64,000 nt of DNA from assembly GCF_018499875.1 (NCBI RefSeq), contig NZ_JAHBAY010000012.1, positions 124,001 to 188,000 of the forward strand. Reading direction: 5' to 3'. Each line of letters starts with the position of its first letter. The stretch's first letter is position 1. The position numbers and the translations under genes were made by a program. The notes beneath the pieces are model-generated. The model was given only the letters and a program-made list of their open reading frames with translations. It was not told where the DNA came from and did no database searches. Positions 18,640-27,520 of the stretch are shown one piece after another. Source of the DNA: Kineosporia corallincola. GTDB taxonomy: Bacteria > Actinomycetota > Actinomycetes > Actinomycetales > Kineosporiaceae.

Positions 18640-19547
18640 GAGGATCGCTCGAAAGGCTGCCCCAGCGACCGGGGTTCACGCGACGAGGCGACGAAGGCGA
18701 GCATCGCGACCAGCGCCAGCAGATACGGCGCGGCCGCGAGCAGCTGTGAGTTCAGCGTGACCCCGAGCGCGGGCAGGGCCAGGCGCAGGGCGTCGGCCAG
18801 GCCGAACAGGGCGCAGCCGAGCAGGGTGCGGCCCAGGCGCCAGGCGCCGAAGATGACGGCGGCGATGACGATGTAACCGCGCCCGGCGGTCATGTTCTGG
18901 CTGAACGAGCCGACCTCGCCGACGGCCAGGTGGGCGCCGCCGAGGCCGGCCATCAGGCCGCACCAGAGCATGGCCTGGCGGCGGCGGTGGTTGACGTGGA
19001 TGCCGGTGACGTCGGCGGCGGCCGGGTTCTCGCCGGCGGCGCGCAGCTCCAGGCCCCAGCGGCTGCGCGAGACCAGCCACCAGGTCAGGGGCACGAGCAC
19101 GAGCAGCAGGTACACGGGCCAGCGTTCGACGAACAGCGGGCTGCCGAGCACCGGCAGGTCTTCGAGCACGGGGATGCGCACCTGCGCGACCTGGTGGCTC
19201 CCGAACCCGCTGGAGGCGATGAAGTAGCTGGTCAGGCCGAGCACCAGGGTGTTGAGGGCGAGACCGACGACGAACGTGTTGATCTCGGCGCGGTGCGAGA
19301 GGTTGGCGTGGACGAGGGCGATGAGGGCGCCGATCAGGACCCCGGCGAGCAGGCCGAGGGTGGCGCTGCCGGTGGCGCTGGCCACGGCGACGGAACCGAA
19401 GGCGGCGCCGAGCATCATGGCCTCGACCGAGATGTTCAGGCACCCGGCCCGTTCCGCCACGTACTCGCCGAGCGCGGCGAAGGCCAGGGGGGTGGCCAGG
19501 CGCACGCCGCTGGACAGGATGATCTCGGTGTCGAAGGCGAGGCTCAT
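18636..19547 (-). CDS. ABC transporter permease, nucleoside/BMP type (second subunit)
   Basis: A 303-residue polytopic permease of the branched-chain/ribose permease family as found in BMP-dependent nucleoside importers (NupQ/YufQ-like). Features are RLATPLAFAALGEYVAERAG, LNISVEAMMLGAAFGSVAVA, HRAEINTFVVGLALN and a C-terminal hydrophobic stretch. It is the last gene of the five-gene importer operon that reads leftward from 24650, and lies 3 bases after its partner permease. Confidence 0.88.
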
Positions 19548-19550
19548 GGT

Positions 19551-20624
19551 TCAGACCTCCACGGGGACGGGCGGTTGCGGGGCCACGGCGGCCGGGCGGC
19601 GGCGCAGCAGGCCGGTGAGCACCGGCGGCACCACCAGGGCGAGCACGAGCAGCGACTTGACCACGTCGACGAGGTAGAACGGCACGCCGGTGGCGGACAG
19701 GAAGCTGCCGCCGGCGCGCAGCACGCCGAACAGCAGGGCGACGGGGGCGCACAGCCAGGGGTTGTTGCGGGCGACCAGGGCCACGAGCAGGCCGTCCCAG
19801 CCGATGTTCGACGACATGCCGGGCTGGAGCCGGTAGGTGCCGATCGGGCTGGCCAGCATGAGGGCGCCGGCCAGGCCGGAGAAGGCCCCGGAGATCACCA
19901 GGGCGAGCGCGGTGACCCGGGCGGTGCGCACCCCGGTGTGCTGGGCGGCGGCCGGGCTGAGGCCGGTCAGGCGCAGCCGGAACCCCCAGGCGGTGCGGGC
20001 CAGCACGACCGCCACGAGCGCGGTCAGGGCAACGGCGACGATCAGGCCGAGATTGACGCTGATGTGCGGGTACTCGCCGAACGAGGGCAGCCGCGCGGCC
20101 TCGGGGATCTGGTTGGACTGCGGCGCGACCACGGCCTTGTCGCCCTTGGACTGCTGGAGGAACCAGGCCTGGCCCACCGAGAAGGCGATGAGCTGCTGCG
20201 CGACGAACACCATGAGCAGGGTGCTGACCACGACGTTGACGCCGCGCCAGCGGTACATCAGGGCGCTGAGCCAGGCCCAGAGGGCTCCCCCGGCGGCCGC
20301 GGCGAGCAGGACCACCACGAGCATGAGCGGCCCGGCGACGGCCAGGCGCAGGGCGAACCAGGCGCCGGTGAAGCAGCCGATCAGCACCTGTCCTTCCTGG
20401 CCGATGCTGAACACCCCGGCCCGGGTGCTGACGCAGGTGCCGACGGCGACCAGCAGCAGCGGGGCGGTGTAGAGCAGGGTGGAGGTGAGGGCGGTGCCGT
20501 TGGCGAGGCTGCCGTCGTAGATCGAGCGCAGCGCGCCGGCGGGCGAGAAGCCGGTGGTGACCAGCAGGAGGGCGCACAGCAGCAGGGCCGCGGCGACGCT
20601 GAGCACGGTGGCCAGGGTCTTCAT
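19551..20624 (-). CDS. ABC transporter permease, nucleoside/BMP type (first subunit)
   Basis: A 357-residue polytopic permease (NupP/YufP-like). The conserved motif VSTRAGVFSIGQEGQVLIG, VVVSTLLMVFVAQQLIAF and a long external loop between residues 155 and 195 are visible. The C-terminal tail is Pro/Val-rich. Its ATG overlaps the stop of the ATPase gene by 4 bases (ATGA). It forms the membrane channel with the downstream permease. Confidence 0.88.
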   Translation of the reverse strand: MKTLATVLSVAAALLLCALLLVTTGFSPAGALRSIYDGSLANGTALTSTLLYTAPLLLVAVGTCVSTRAGVFSIGQEGQVLIGCFTGAWFALRLAVAGPLMLVVVLLAAAAGGALWAWLSALMYRWRGVNVVVSTLLMVFVAQQLIAFSVGQAWFLQQSKGDKAVVAPQSNQIPEAARLPSFGEYPHISVNLGLIVAVALTALVAVVLARTAWGFRLRLTGLSPAAAQHTGVRTARVTALALVISGAFSGLAGALMLASPIGTYRLQPGMSSNIGWDGLLVALVARNNPWLCAPVALLFGVLRAGGSFLSATGVPFYLVDVVKSLLVLALVVPPVLTGLLRRRPAAVAPQPPVPVEV

Positions 20625-22150
20625 GCGGCCATGCCTCCCACGAGCAGGCCGAGGCGCTCGGTGGTGGCCTCGGCGGTGGTCAGCTCACCGGTGAAACGGC
20701 CCCGCGAGATCACCGCGATCCGTGAGGCCAGGGCCATCACCTCTTCCAGTTCGGTGGAGATGAGCAGCACGCCGACGCCCTGGGCGGCGGCCTGCCGGAG
20801 CCGGTCGTACATCTCCTCGATGGCGCCGACGTCGAGGCCGTGGGTGGGTTGCGCGGCGACGAGGACCTTGGGCCCGGCGGACAGTTCGCGGGCCAGCACG
20901 ACCCGTTGCTGGTTGCCGCCGGAGAGCCGCCGCACCGGGGTGTCGGGCGAGGGGGTGCTGATGCCGAACTCCTCGATCAGCTCGGCGGCGCGCCGGCGCA
21001 TGGCGGCACGGTCGAGCATCCCGCCCCGTCGCGCGTACTGCCCCAGCGATTTCATCAGCAGGTTGTCGGTGACGCCGAGGTCGAGCACCACGCCGCAGTG
21101 GTGCCGGTCCTCGGGGATGATGCCGAGGCCGACCCGGGTGAGGGCGGCCGGGTGCGACACGTCCACGGCCCGCCCGGCCACCTCGACCGTGCCGGCCCGC
21201 GGGCGCAGCAGCCCGGACAGCACGCGCCCGAGCTCGCTCTGCCCGTTGCCCTCGACCCCGTACACGCCGACGATCTCGCCCGGGGCGACGCTCAGGTCGA
21301 TCGGGCCGAGGCCCGGTTCTGCCTGCACCCCGGTGAGTTTGAGGGCGGCGGTGGGGTGGGTGGTCGCGGTCGTGACAGAGGACGACGAGGAGGCCGCCAG
21401 GCCCAGCGCCGCTCCCTCGGCCAGCAGCGACACGTCGCGGCCGACCATCTCGCGGGCCAGTTCCTGCGCGCTGGTGGCGGCGGTGGGCCCGTGGTAGCGC
21501 ACCCGGCCGCGGCGCAGCACGGTGACCCGGTCGGTGGCCGCGATGATCTCGCCGAGCTTGTGGCTGATCAGGATCACGGCGCGGCCCTCGTCGCGGACCA
21601 CGCCGCGCAGCACGGCGAACAGCTCGGCCGACTCGCCCTGGGTGAGTACCGAGGTGGGCTCGTCGAGCACCAGCACCGAGGGGTTGCGGCGCAGGCACTT
21701 GACCAGCTCGACGCGCTGGCGCAGGCCGGGCGAGAGGGTCTCGACCCGGGCCAGCGGGTCGATCGGCAGGCCGTACTGCGTGGCGACCCGCTCGACGTCC
21801 GCGCAGGCCGCCTCGCGCCGGATCCGGCCGGTGTCGCCGAGGATCACGTTCTCCCACACGGTGAGCGGCTCGATCAGGCTGAAGTGCTGGTGCACCATGC
21901 CCAGGCCGAGCCGGGCGGCGGCCTGCGGGTCGCCGATCTCGGTAGGCGTGCCGCGCAGCGCGATCGTGCCCGCGTCGCGCGGCACCAGGCCGAGCAGCAC
22001 CTTCATCAGGGTGGACTTGCCGGCCCCGTTCTCGCCGAGCAGGCCGTGCACCTCACCGGCGTGCGCCGTGAGATCCACGCTGTCACAGGCAAGAACGGGA
22101 CCGTAGCGTTTGCTCACCCCGGAGACCTCGAGGGCCGGAGGGGTACTCAT
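20621..22150 (-). CDS. ABC transporter ATP-binding protein with two nucleotide-binding domains (nucleoside type)
   Basis: A 509-residue ATPase with tandem ABC domains as in ribose/nucleoside importers. The first domain has Walker A GENGAGKST, signature LSPGLRQRVEL and Walker B VLVLDEPTSVL. The second has a degenerate Walker A (GVEGNGQSEL), signature LSGGNQQRVV and AQPTHGLDVGA. This degeneracy is normal for the family. Start ATG 22150 lies in an ATGA overlap with the lipoprotein gene; the longer reading frame is an artefact. It energises uptake by the two permeases downstream. Confidence 0.92.
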   Translation of the reverse strand: MSTPPALEVSGVSKRYGPVLACDSVDLTAHAGEVHGLLGENGAGKSTLMKVLLGLVPRDAGTIALRGTPTEIGDPQAAARLGLGMVHQHFSLIEPLTVWENVILGDTGRIRREAACADVERVATQYGLPIDPLARVETLSPGLRQRVELVKCLRRNPSVLVLDEPTSVLTQGESAELFAVLRGVVRDEGRAVILISHKLGEIIAATDRVTVLRRGRVRYHGPTAATSAQELAREMVGRDVSLLAEGAALGLAASSSSSVTTATTHPTAALKLTGVQAEPGLGPIDLSVAPGEIVGVYGVEGNGQSELGRVLSGLLRPRAGTVEVAGRAVDVSHPAALTRVGLGIIPEDRHHCGVVLDLGVTDNLLMKSLGQYARRGGMLDRAAMRRRAAELIEEFGISTPSPDTPVRRLSGGNQQRVVLARELSAGPKVLVAAQPTHGLDVGAIEEMYDRLRQAAAQGVGVLLISTELEEVMALASRIAVISRGRFTGELTTAEATTERLGLLVGGMAA

Positions 22151-23235
22151 CCCAGCTTCGCCACCTCGGCCTCGGCGTCGATCTCGCCGGTGCCCATCTT
22201 CTTCTCGAACTCGTCGATCTTGGCCTGCTCGTCGGCGGTGGCGTCGCACAGCTTCACGGTCGGGAACGGGTCCACGCCCATCTGCCAGACCTTCTCCACG
22301 CCCATCGCCAGGGTGCCCGCGGCGAACTGCTCCAGGCCGGCGGTCAGGTAGTCGCCGGGACTGAAGATCACCGAGATGTCGTAGGTGGGGGAGGTCGAGT
22401 CGCAGCGGTCGGTGCCCGGGGTGAGCACCGCCACGCCCGCCTCGTTGGCCAGTTCGGCGACCGCGTCGGTGGCGCCGCCCAGGTAGGGGTAGGTGATGCT
22501 GACGCCCTGGCTGATCTGGGCCTGCGCCGACTCACGGCCCTTGGCCGGGTCGTTCGCGTCGCCGTTGAAGGTCACGCTGACGGTGGCGTCGGGCACCACC
22601 AGCTTGATGCCCGCCTCGTAGGCCCTGGCCGCGGCGGTGCTGTAGTCGGCCTCCGGCCCGGCGATGAAACCGGCCTGGGTGGAGTTCTTCTCCTGCATGT
22701 ACAGCCCGGCCGCGTAACCGGCGGCGAGCATGTCCTGCGCCGGGTTGTCGGAGCTCAGGAAGATCTCCGGGGTCTGCTCGACGTTCTCCGAACTGGGCAC
22801 GTACCAGGCGGTCTTCGCGCAGACCGCCTCGGTGGAGGCGGGGATCGCGTCGGACAGCTCGGACGCGCCCAGGGCCACCAGGTCCACCCCCTGCTGGCAC
22901 AGGGCGCGGGCGGCGTTCAGCGCGTCGGTGGGGGCCACGCTGCCGCGGCTGATCACCTCCCAGCCCTGGTCCTTCGCGAAGGTGTCGGCGGCGTCGACGA
23001 AGCTCTGGTAGTAGCCCTTGTCGTGGATGTCGCCCGGGCTGAGCACCCCGACGACCACCTTGCCGTCGCCGTTGATGTCGGGCTCGCCCGCGGGCACGGT
23101 GCCCTCGGACGCCGCCCCGGCGGCCGAGGTGGTCGCGCTCTCGGCGGTCTCGTCGTTGCTCGCGCACGAGGTGAGCGAGACCGCCGACAGCACGGCGAGC
23201 GCGCCGACGCTCAGGCGGACGGGAAAAGTCTTCAC
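22147..23235 (-). CDS. BMP family substrate-binding lipoprotein
   Basis: A 362-residue extracytoplasmic binding protein, starting at GTG 23235 (AAAGGG six bases upstream). ATG 23262, in an ATGA overlap with the preceding gene, is an alternative adding nine residues. A signal peptide with lipobox LTSC ends at Cys24, so it is lipid-anchored. BMP/Med traits are VVVGVLSPGDIHDKGYYQSF, AGFIAGPEADYSTAAARAYE and the periodic ligand-contact segments. Known relatives bind purine nucleosides or related ligands. Here the neighbouring amidohydrolase and PucR-like regulator support an N-heterocyclic ligand (inference). Confidence 0.9.
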   Translation of the reverse strand: MKTFPVRLSVGALAVLSAVSLTSCASNDETAESATTSAAGAASEGTVPAGEPDINGDGKVVVGVLSPGDIHDKGYYQSFVDAADTFAKDQGWEVISRGSVAPTDALNAARALCQQGVDLVALGASELSDAIPASTEAVCAKTAWYVPSSENVEQTPEIFLSSDNPAQDMLAAGYAAGLYMQEKNSTQAGFIAGPEADYSTAAARAYEAGIKLVVPDATVSVTFNGDANDPAKGRESAQAQISQGVSITYPYLGGATDAVAELANEAGVAVLTPGTDRCDSTSPTYDISVIFSPGDYLTAGLEQFAAGTLAMGVEKVWQMGVDPFPTVKLCDATADEQAKIDEFEKKMGTGEIDAEAEVAKLG

Positions 23236-23258
23236 GGTATGCCCTTTCGGAGAACCGA

Positions 23259-24650
23259 TCATATGGGAGAGGGAACGGTGGCGCTGGTGGGCAGCCCGGC
23301 GCGGGAGAGCAGCGCGCCCTGGCGGGCGGCGGCCTCCTGCCGGAGTTCGGTGAGGTCGACCAGGAGGGGACGACGATCGCGGACGACGACGCGGCCACCC
23401 ACGACCACGTCGCGGACCGTGTCGCTGACGCCGCCCCAGACGATCTGGCGGGCCAGGGCGGCGGGGTCGGTGGCGCGGGGGATCCAGCCCGGGCGGGTGG
23501 TGTCGAGCACCACCAGGTCGGCCGCGAGACCGGGCCGGATGGAACCGATCTCGCCGCCCGCGCCGATCGCCTCGGCGCCGTCGACGGTGGCCAGGGCCAG
23601 CGCGTCGGCCGCGCGCAGCGGCGGCTCGGTGCCGCGGTCGTGCTCGAGCCCGGCCAGCAGTGCGGCGGCGCGCAGCACGTCGGGGGCGTCGCCGGCGTTG
23701 TGCGAGTCGCAGCCGAGTGCCAGACGGCCTCCGCGGTGGATGAATTCGGCGTACCGGCCGGCCCGGGTCACACCCTGGCCGAGGCGCAGGTAGGCGCCCG
23801 GGCAGGCGGCGATCGCGGTGCCGGTGTGCAGCAGCGCCTCCAGCTCGGCGTTCTCCAGCCAGACCGCGTGGCCGAGCAGCAGCCGCGGGCCGAGGGCGCC
23901 GATCCGGGCCAGGTGCTCGACCGGGCTGCGCCCGTACCGCAGCCGGTAGGAGCCCGGGTCGTCGGGGCCGGGCGACAGGTGCCAGGTGACGGTGGTGTCG
24001 AGCTCGCCCGCCAGTTGCAGTGCGCCGCCGAACAGTTCGTCGCTGACCAGGGCGTGGCCGACCAGGGTGACCCAGCCGGTGACCAGCCCGTCCGGGTCGG
24101 CCGCGCGCAGCGCCGTGACGGTCTCGCGCTGCGCGGCCAGCACCTCGCCGGCCGGGGCCGAGAAGGGCAGGCCGGGCGTGTCCCAGCCCCAGCCGCCGAC
24201 CCGGCCGCGGATGCCGGCCCGGCGCAGCCCGGCGGCGGCGCGCAGCGGGTGCGCGACGGTGCCCGGCTCGAGCACGGTGGTGACGCCGCGGGTGAGGCAG
24301 TCCACCGCGGTGACGGTGGCCGCCAGCTCGTCGTCGTCGCCGTCGGCGTGCTGGTGCAGCGGCACCGCCCAGTCGTAAATCGCGCTCTGCGAGGGGATGT
24401 CGTCGGGAATCAGGCTGCGCACCAGCGGGTCGACCGTGGTGTGCTGGTGCGCGTCGATCAGTCCCGGGATGACCACCGCGCCGGTCGCGTCGAGTTCCTC
24501 GGCCCCGGGGTAACGCCGGCGCAGGTCCCCGGCGGGGCCCAGCGCGGCGATCCTGCCGCCGCTGACGGCGATCGTGGTGTCGTTCAGGACCCGGCGGTGC
24601 GGATCCATCGTGACCACGTCGCCACCCGTGACCAGCAGGGTGGGGACCAT
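23259..24650 (-). CDS. ATZ/TRZ-type amidohydrolase or deaminase
   Basis: A 463-residue amidohydrolase of the cytosine/guanine/SAH-deaminase-like group (from ATG 24650, giving the usual MVPTLLVTGGDVVTMDP start). Metal ligands are HQH in IDAHQHTTVDP, His in VTWHLSPGPDD, LLLGHAVWLEN, and Asp in LGCDSHNAGDAPD. The C-terminal domain has PGLAADLVVLDTTRP. ATG 24677 is possible if the transcript is leaderless, since TTGACA at 24713-24708 predicts a start site there. It is the first gene of the BMP importer operon, so its product probably deaminates or hydrolyses the imported compound. Confidence 0.85.
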   Translation of the reverse strand: MVPTLLVTGGDVVTMDPHRRVLNDTTIAVSGGRIAALGPAGDLRRRYPGAEELDATGAVVIPGLIDAHQHTTVDPLVRSLIPDDIPSQSAIYDWAVPLHQHADGDDDELAATVTAVDCLTRGVTTVLEPGTVAHPLRAAAGLRRAGIRGRVGGWGWDTPGLPFSAPAGEVLAAQRETVTALRAADPDGLVTGWVTLVGHALVSDELFGGALQLAGELDTTVTWHLSPGPDDPGSYRLRYGRSPVEHLARIGALGPRLLLGHAVWLENAELEALLHTGTAIAACPGAYLRLGQGVTRAGRYAEFIHRGGRLALGCDSHNAGDAPDVLRAAALLAGLEHDRGTEPPLRAADALALATVDGAEAIGAGGEIGSIRPGLAADLVVLDTTRPGWIPRATDPAALARQIVWGGVSDTVRDVVVGGRVVVRDRRPLLVDLTELRQEAAARQGALLSRAGLPTSATVPSPI

Positions 24651-24713
24651 CTCGCATTGTGCGTCGATGGTTCGCATGGCGACATGGTTTCCCGGTTTCG
24701 CGACGAGTGTCAA
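24650..24713 (-). promoter_or_regulatory. predicted promoter of the BMP importer operon with TCTCGCATTGTG element
   Basis: On the minus strand, TTGACA (24713-24708) and AACCAT (24689-24684) form a candidate -35/-10 pair with 18-base spacing. The element TCTCGCATTGTG (plus strand 24650-24661) lies just downstream, touching the chosen start codon, a position suited to repression. It matches sites at 10085, 15675 and 27489. The rest of the gap to 24799 shows nothing further. Confidence 0.5.
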
Positions 24714-24799
24714 CGTTTCACCCTAACTCGTCATCCGACGTCATGAGCTGGAAACACCGGGCGCGGAAGACCGCTCACCGCAAGCAAACCCGGCGTGCG

Positions 24800-26005
24800 T
24801 CAGAGCTGCTCGGGCCCCGCCGACACCAGCTCGCCGGCCAGCAGCGCGGCCGCCAGGGCCGGGGCCACCGCCGGGTCGAGGGGGTCGCGGCCGAGCAGCC
24901 GCTTGATCGTGGCCACCCGGTACCCGACGGAATTGCGGTGCAGGTGAAGGCGTTCCGACACGGCCCGGCGGCTGCCACCGGAGTCGAGCCAGGCGGCCAG
25001 GGTCTCGAGCAGCTCCGGGCGGCCCCGCAGCGGCCGCAGCTGCCCGTCGGCGAACGCCTCCAGCCGGGCGGGCGCCACCCCGGCCAGCAGCTGGGCCAGC
25101 CCGGCCCGGCTGAACGCCAGCTCACCCGGCGGTCCGGCCGGTCCGGGCGGTCCGGACTGCCGGGCCTGCACCAGGCGCAGCAGCCGGTCGGCCTCGGCGA
25201 ACGACTGCCGGGTCTGCTCCGGGCGGCGGCCCAGCGAGCCGCTGGCGGCCAGGACCAGGCCGGGCTCCACCGTCGTCCCCAATTGGTGCCGTAGAGAGGC
25301 CAGTTCGGTCGCGTCGTCGTCGCCCGCGGCCAGCGTCCAGGCGTACCGGCCCTCCCGCGAGGTCGGGCGGTCGAGCCAGCTCAGCGCACCGGCCCAGCGG
25401 GCCGGGGCGGGCCCCGCGTAGTACAGGGCCACGGCCCGGTGCGGGCGGGTGAGGTCCCAGCCCAGCTGGGCACCGGTGTCGCAGAGGTCGGCGGGGGTCG
25501 CCTCGAGCACCCCGCGCAGGCCGTCGACCAGTACGTCACCGGTGAGCACGTCACCGGCCGGGGAACCGCCGGCGCCGGCGTCGAGCCGCACCGCCTCGAT
25601 CAGCACCGCGGTGATCGAGGCCCGCAGGTGCGCGACCTGGGCCTCGGTGGCGGGCTCGGCGATCAGCAGCGCGCCCATCCCCCGCCGCCCGGCCAGGAGC
25701 CGGGCCGCACGCGCCCGCCAGCCGTCACCGCAGACCACGGTGACCGGTTCCTCGCCAGCCAGCACCCGGGCCACCTCGGAGCGGGGCAGCCCGCCCGCCG
25801 GGCCGGTGATCCCGTCGGTGCCGGCCACCACGTCGCCGCGCGGCCCGACGATGCGGCAGACGGCGCCGGTGGCCCCGGCCAGGGTGCGCACCAGCTCGGG
25901 CCAGCCCGCCCCGGCCAGGGCCAGCCGGGTCATCGTGCGGTCGAAGTGGCCCGGGGTCAGCGGCGCCTGCGGGCCCACAGGCAGCTGCGGGGCCAGGGTG
26001 TCCAC
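24800..26005 (-). CDS. PucR/CdaR-like transcriptional regulator
   Basis: A 401-residue regulator whose C-terminal 60 residues carry the PucR-type HTH: LETLAAWLDSGGSRRAVSER followed by LHLHRNSVGYRVATIKRLLG. An N-terminal GAF-like sensor region precedes it (residues 20-130), then a middle domain with LRRPEQ/SFAEADRLLRL-type sequence. PucR relatives control purine, allantoin or amino-acid catabolism. The GTG start overlaps the stop of the aldehyde dehydrogenase gene by one base (TAGTG), so the two are co-transcribed. It is placed just upstream of the BMP importer operon, a likely target. Confidence 0.87.
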   Translation of the reverse strand: MDTLAPQLPVGPQAPLTPGHFDRTMTRLALAGAGWPELVRTLAGATGAVCRIVGPRGDVVAGTDGITGPAGGLPRSEVARVLAGEEPVTVVCGDGWRARAARLLAGRRGMGALLIAEPATEAQVAHLRASITAVLIEAVRLDAGAGGSPAGDVLTGDVLVDGLRGVLEATPADLCDTGAQLGWDLTRPHRAVALYYAGPAPARWAGALSWLDRPTSREGRYAWTLAAGDDDATELASLRHQLGTTVEPGLVLAASGSLGRRPEQTRQSFAEADRLLRLVQARQSGPPGPAGPPGELAFSRAGLAQLLAGVAPARLEAFADGQLRPLRGRPELLETLAAWLDSGGSRRAVSERLHLHRNSVGYRVATIKRLLGRDPLDPAVAPALAAALLAGELVSAGPEQL

Positions 26006-27444
26006 TACGGCTCCAGAAGCCGCACGGCCACGGCCTTCTCCTGCGTGTACTCACGCATCGCGGCGTAACCTCCGCCCCGGCTGAAGCCGCTGTCCTTCTG
26101 CATGTTGAACGGGAACCCGATCACCCCGGCGTCGTGGAACTGGTTCACCGCCACCTGCCCGGCCCGCACGTCGCGGGCCAGCCGCAGGGCCCGCGAGACG
26201 TCGTTCGTCCACAGGCAGGCCAGCAACCCGAAGTCGGTGCCGTTCATCAGCTCCACCGCCTGCGCGTACCCGGTGAACTCCTGCACGGCCAGGACCGGGC
26301 CGAAGATCTCCTCGCGGGCCAGCCGCAGGCCCGGGGTGACCCGGTCGAACACGGTCGGCTCGACGAACCAGCCCTCGCCGACGGAACCGCCGGTGACCAG
26401 CCGGGCCCCCTCGGCGTCCTTGAGGAAACCCGCCACCCGGTCGTGCTGGGCCTGCGTGACCAGCGGGCCCATGTCCAGGTCGGCATCCCACGGGCCGCTG
26501 CGCACCTGCGCCATCAGCACCGCGAGGCGTTCCACCACCTCGTCGTGGATCGTGCTCTCGACCACCAGCCGCGACCCGGCATAGCAGTTCTGCCCGGCGT
26601 TCTCGGTGATCGAGGCGACGATCGCGGGCAGCGCGACGTCCAGGTCGGCGTCGGCGAACAGCACGTTCGGCGACTTGCCGCCCAGCTCCAGCTTCACCGG
26701 CACCAGGTGGGCGGCGGCCGCGGTCATCACCGCCCGGCCGGTGCCGGTCGAGCCGACGAAACTGATGTGGTCGACGTCCGGGTGCGCGGTGAGGGCCACG
26801 CCGGTGCGCGGGCCCAGCCCGGTGACGACGTTCAGCACCCCCGGCGGCAGGCCGGCCCGCAGCGCCAGGCCGGCCAGGGCCAGCGCCACCATCGGCGCCA
26901 CCTCGGACGGCTTGAGCACCACCGTGTTACCGGCGGCCAGCGCGGGCGCCACGTTCGCGGCGGTCAGCACGGCCGGCACGTTCCACGGGATCACCACCGC
27001 GCACACCCCGTACGGCTCGGGCACCGTGTAGCCGAGGTAGCCCGGGTCGCGGGTGGGCAGGGTGACGCCGGTGAGCTTGTCGGCCGCCCCGGCGAAGTAG
27101 GTCACGATGCCCTGCGCGATCCAGATGTTCATCCGGCCGCCGGACAGCGGCTTGCCCACGTCCCGGGCCTCGACGGCGGCCAGCTCCTCGACGTGCTCGC
27201 CGATCAGCGCGGCCCACCGGCCGAGCAGGGCACCACGTTCGGACGGCGAGAGGGCCGCCCAGCCCGGCGCCGCCCGGCGCGCCGCGGCCACCGCCGCGTC
27301 GACGTCGTCGCCGTCGCCGTCCGCGATCGCGTGAAAAGTCTCGTGGGTGAAGGGATCCACCACGTCGAGCGTGCCCTGGCGCCGGGCCGGGGCCCATGCG
27401 CCGTCGATGAGGTGTCGTGCCGGAGGTACTTCCATGGTCGGCAT
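26005..27444 (-). CDS. NAD(P)-dependent aldehyde dehydrogenase
   Basis: A 479-residue aldehyde dehydrogenase from ATG 27444 (AAGGA eight bases upstream); ATGs at 27453 and 27435 are alternatives. Catalytic Glu is in LELGGKSPN and the nucleophilic Cys in ENAGQNCYAGSRL. Cofactor-binding segments are IPWNVPAVLTAANVAPALAA and SFVGSTGTGRAV. It oxidises an aldehyde to the acid, probably that produced by the divergent alcohol dehydrogenase. It is the first gene of a unit with the PucR-like regulator. Confidence 0.92.
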   Translation of the reverse strand: MPTMEVPPARHLIDGAWAPARRQGTLDVVDPFTHETFHAIADGDGDDVDAAVAAARRAAPGWAALSPSERGALLGRWAALIGEHVEELAAVEARDVGKPLSGGRMNIWIAQGIVTYFAGAADKLTGVTLPTRDPGYLGYTVPEPYGVCAVVIPWNVPAVLTAANVAPALAAGNTVVLKPSEVAPMVALALAGLALRAGLPPGVLNVVTGLGPRTGVALTAHPDVDHISFVGSTGTGRAVMTAAAAHLVPVKLELGGKSPNVLFADADLDVALPAIVASITENAGQNCYAGSRLVVESTIHDEVVERLAVLMAQVRSGPWDADLDMGPLVTQAQHDRVAGFLKDAEGARLVTGGSVGEGWFVEPTVFDRVTPGLRLAREEIFGPVLAVQEFTGYAQAVELMNGTDFGLLACLWTNDVSRALRLARDVRAGQVAVNQFHDAGVIGFPFNMQKDSGFSRGGGYAAMREYTQEKAVAVRLLEP

Positions 27445-27455
27445 AAGGGGCATCC

Positions 27456-27504
27456 TTGACCGCTCCGGTTTCGCCGGTCAAGATGCGATCTCGCTTTGTG
27501 ACGC
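27456..27504. promoter_or_regulatory. divergent promoter region with inverted repeat and TCTCGCTTTGTG element
   Basis: TTGACCG (27456-27462) and CGGTCAA (27475-27481) are perfect 7-base inverted arms with a 12-base spacer; each arm also resembles a -35 box. TCTCGCTTTGTG (27489-27500) follows, matching the element at three other catabolic promoters. Both sit in the short gap between the aldehyde and alcohol dehydrogenase genes, so one region may control both directions. Confidence 0.5.
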
Positions 27505-27520
27505 AGAAAGGCGTGTGCTG

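Noticed and set aside
18930-21497. 855-codon plus-strand frame opposite the BMP importer genes
   Set aside because: Low-complexity Gly/His/Gln/Ala composition with no domain; the minus strand encodes intact ABC transporter proteins.
24650-24713. TTG 24713 as the start of the amidohydrolase
   Set aside because: The TTG is part of TTGACA, which fits a -35 box; ATG 24650 gives the family's normal N-terminus.
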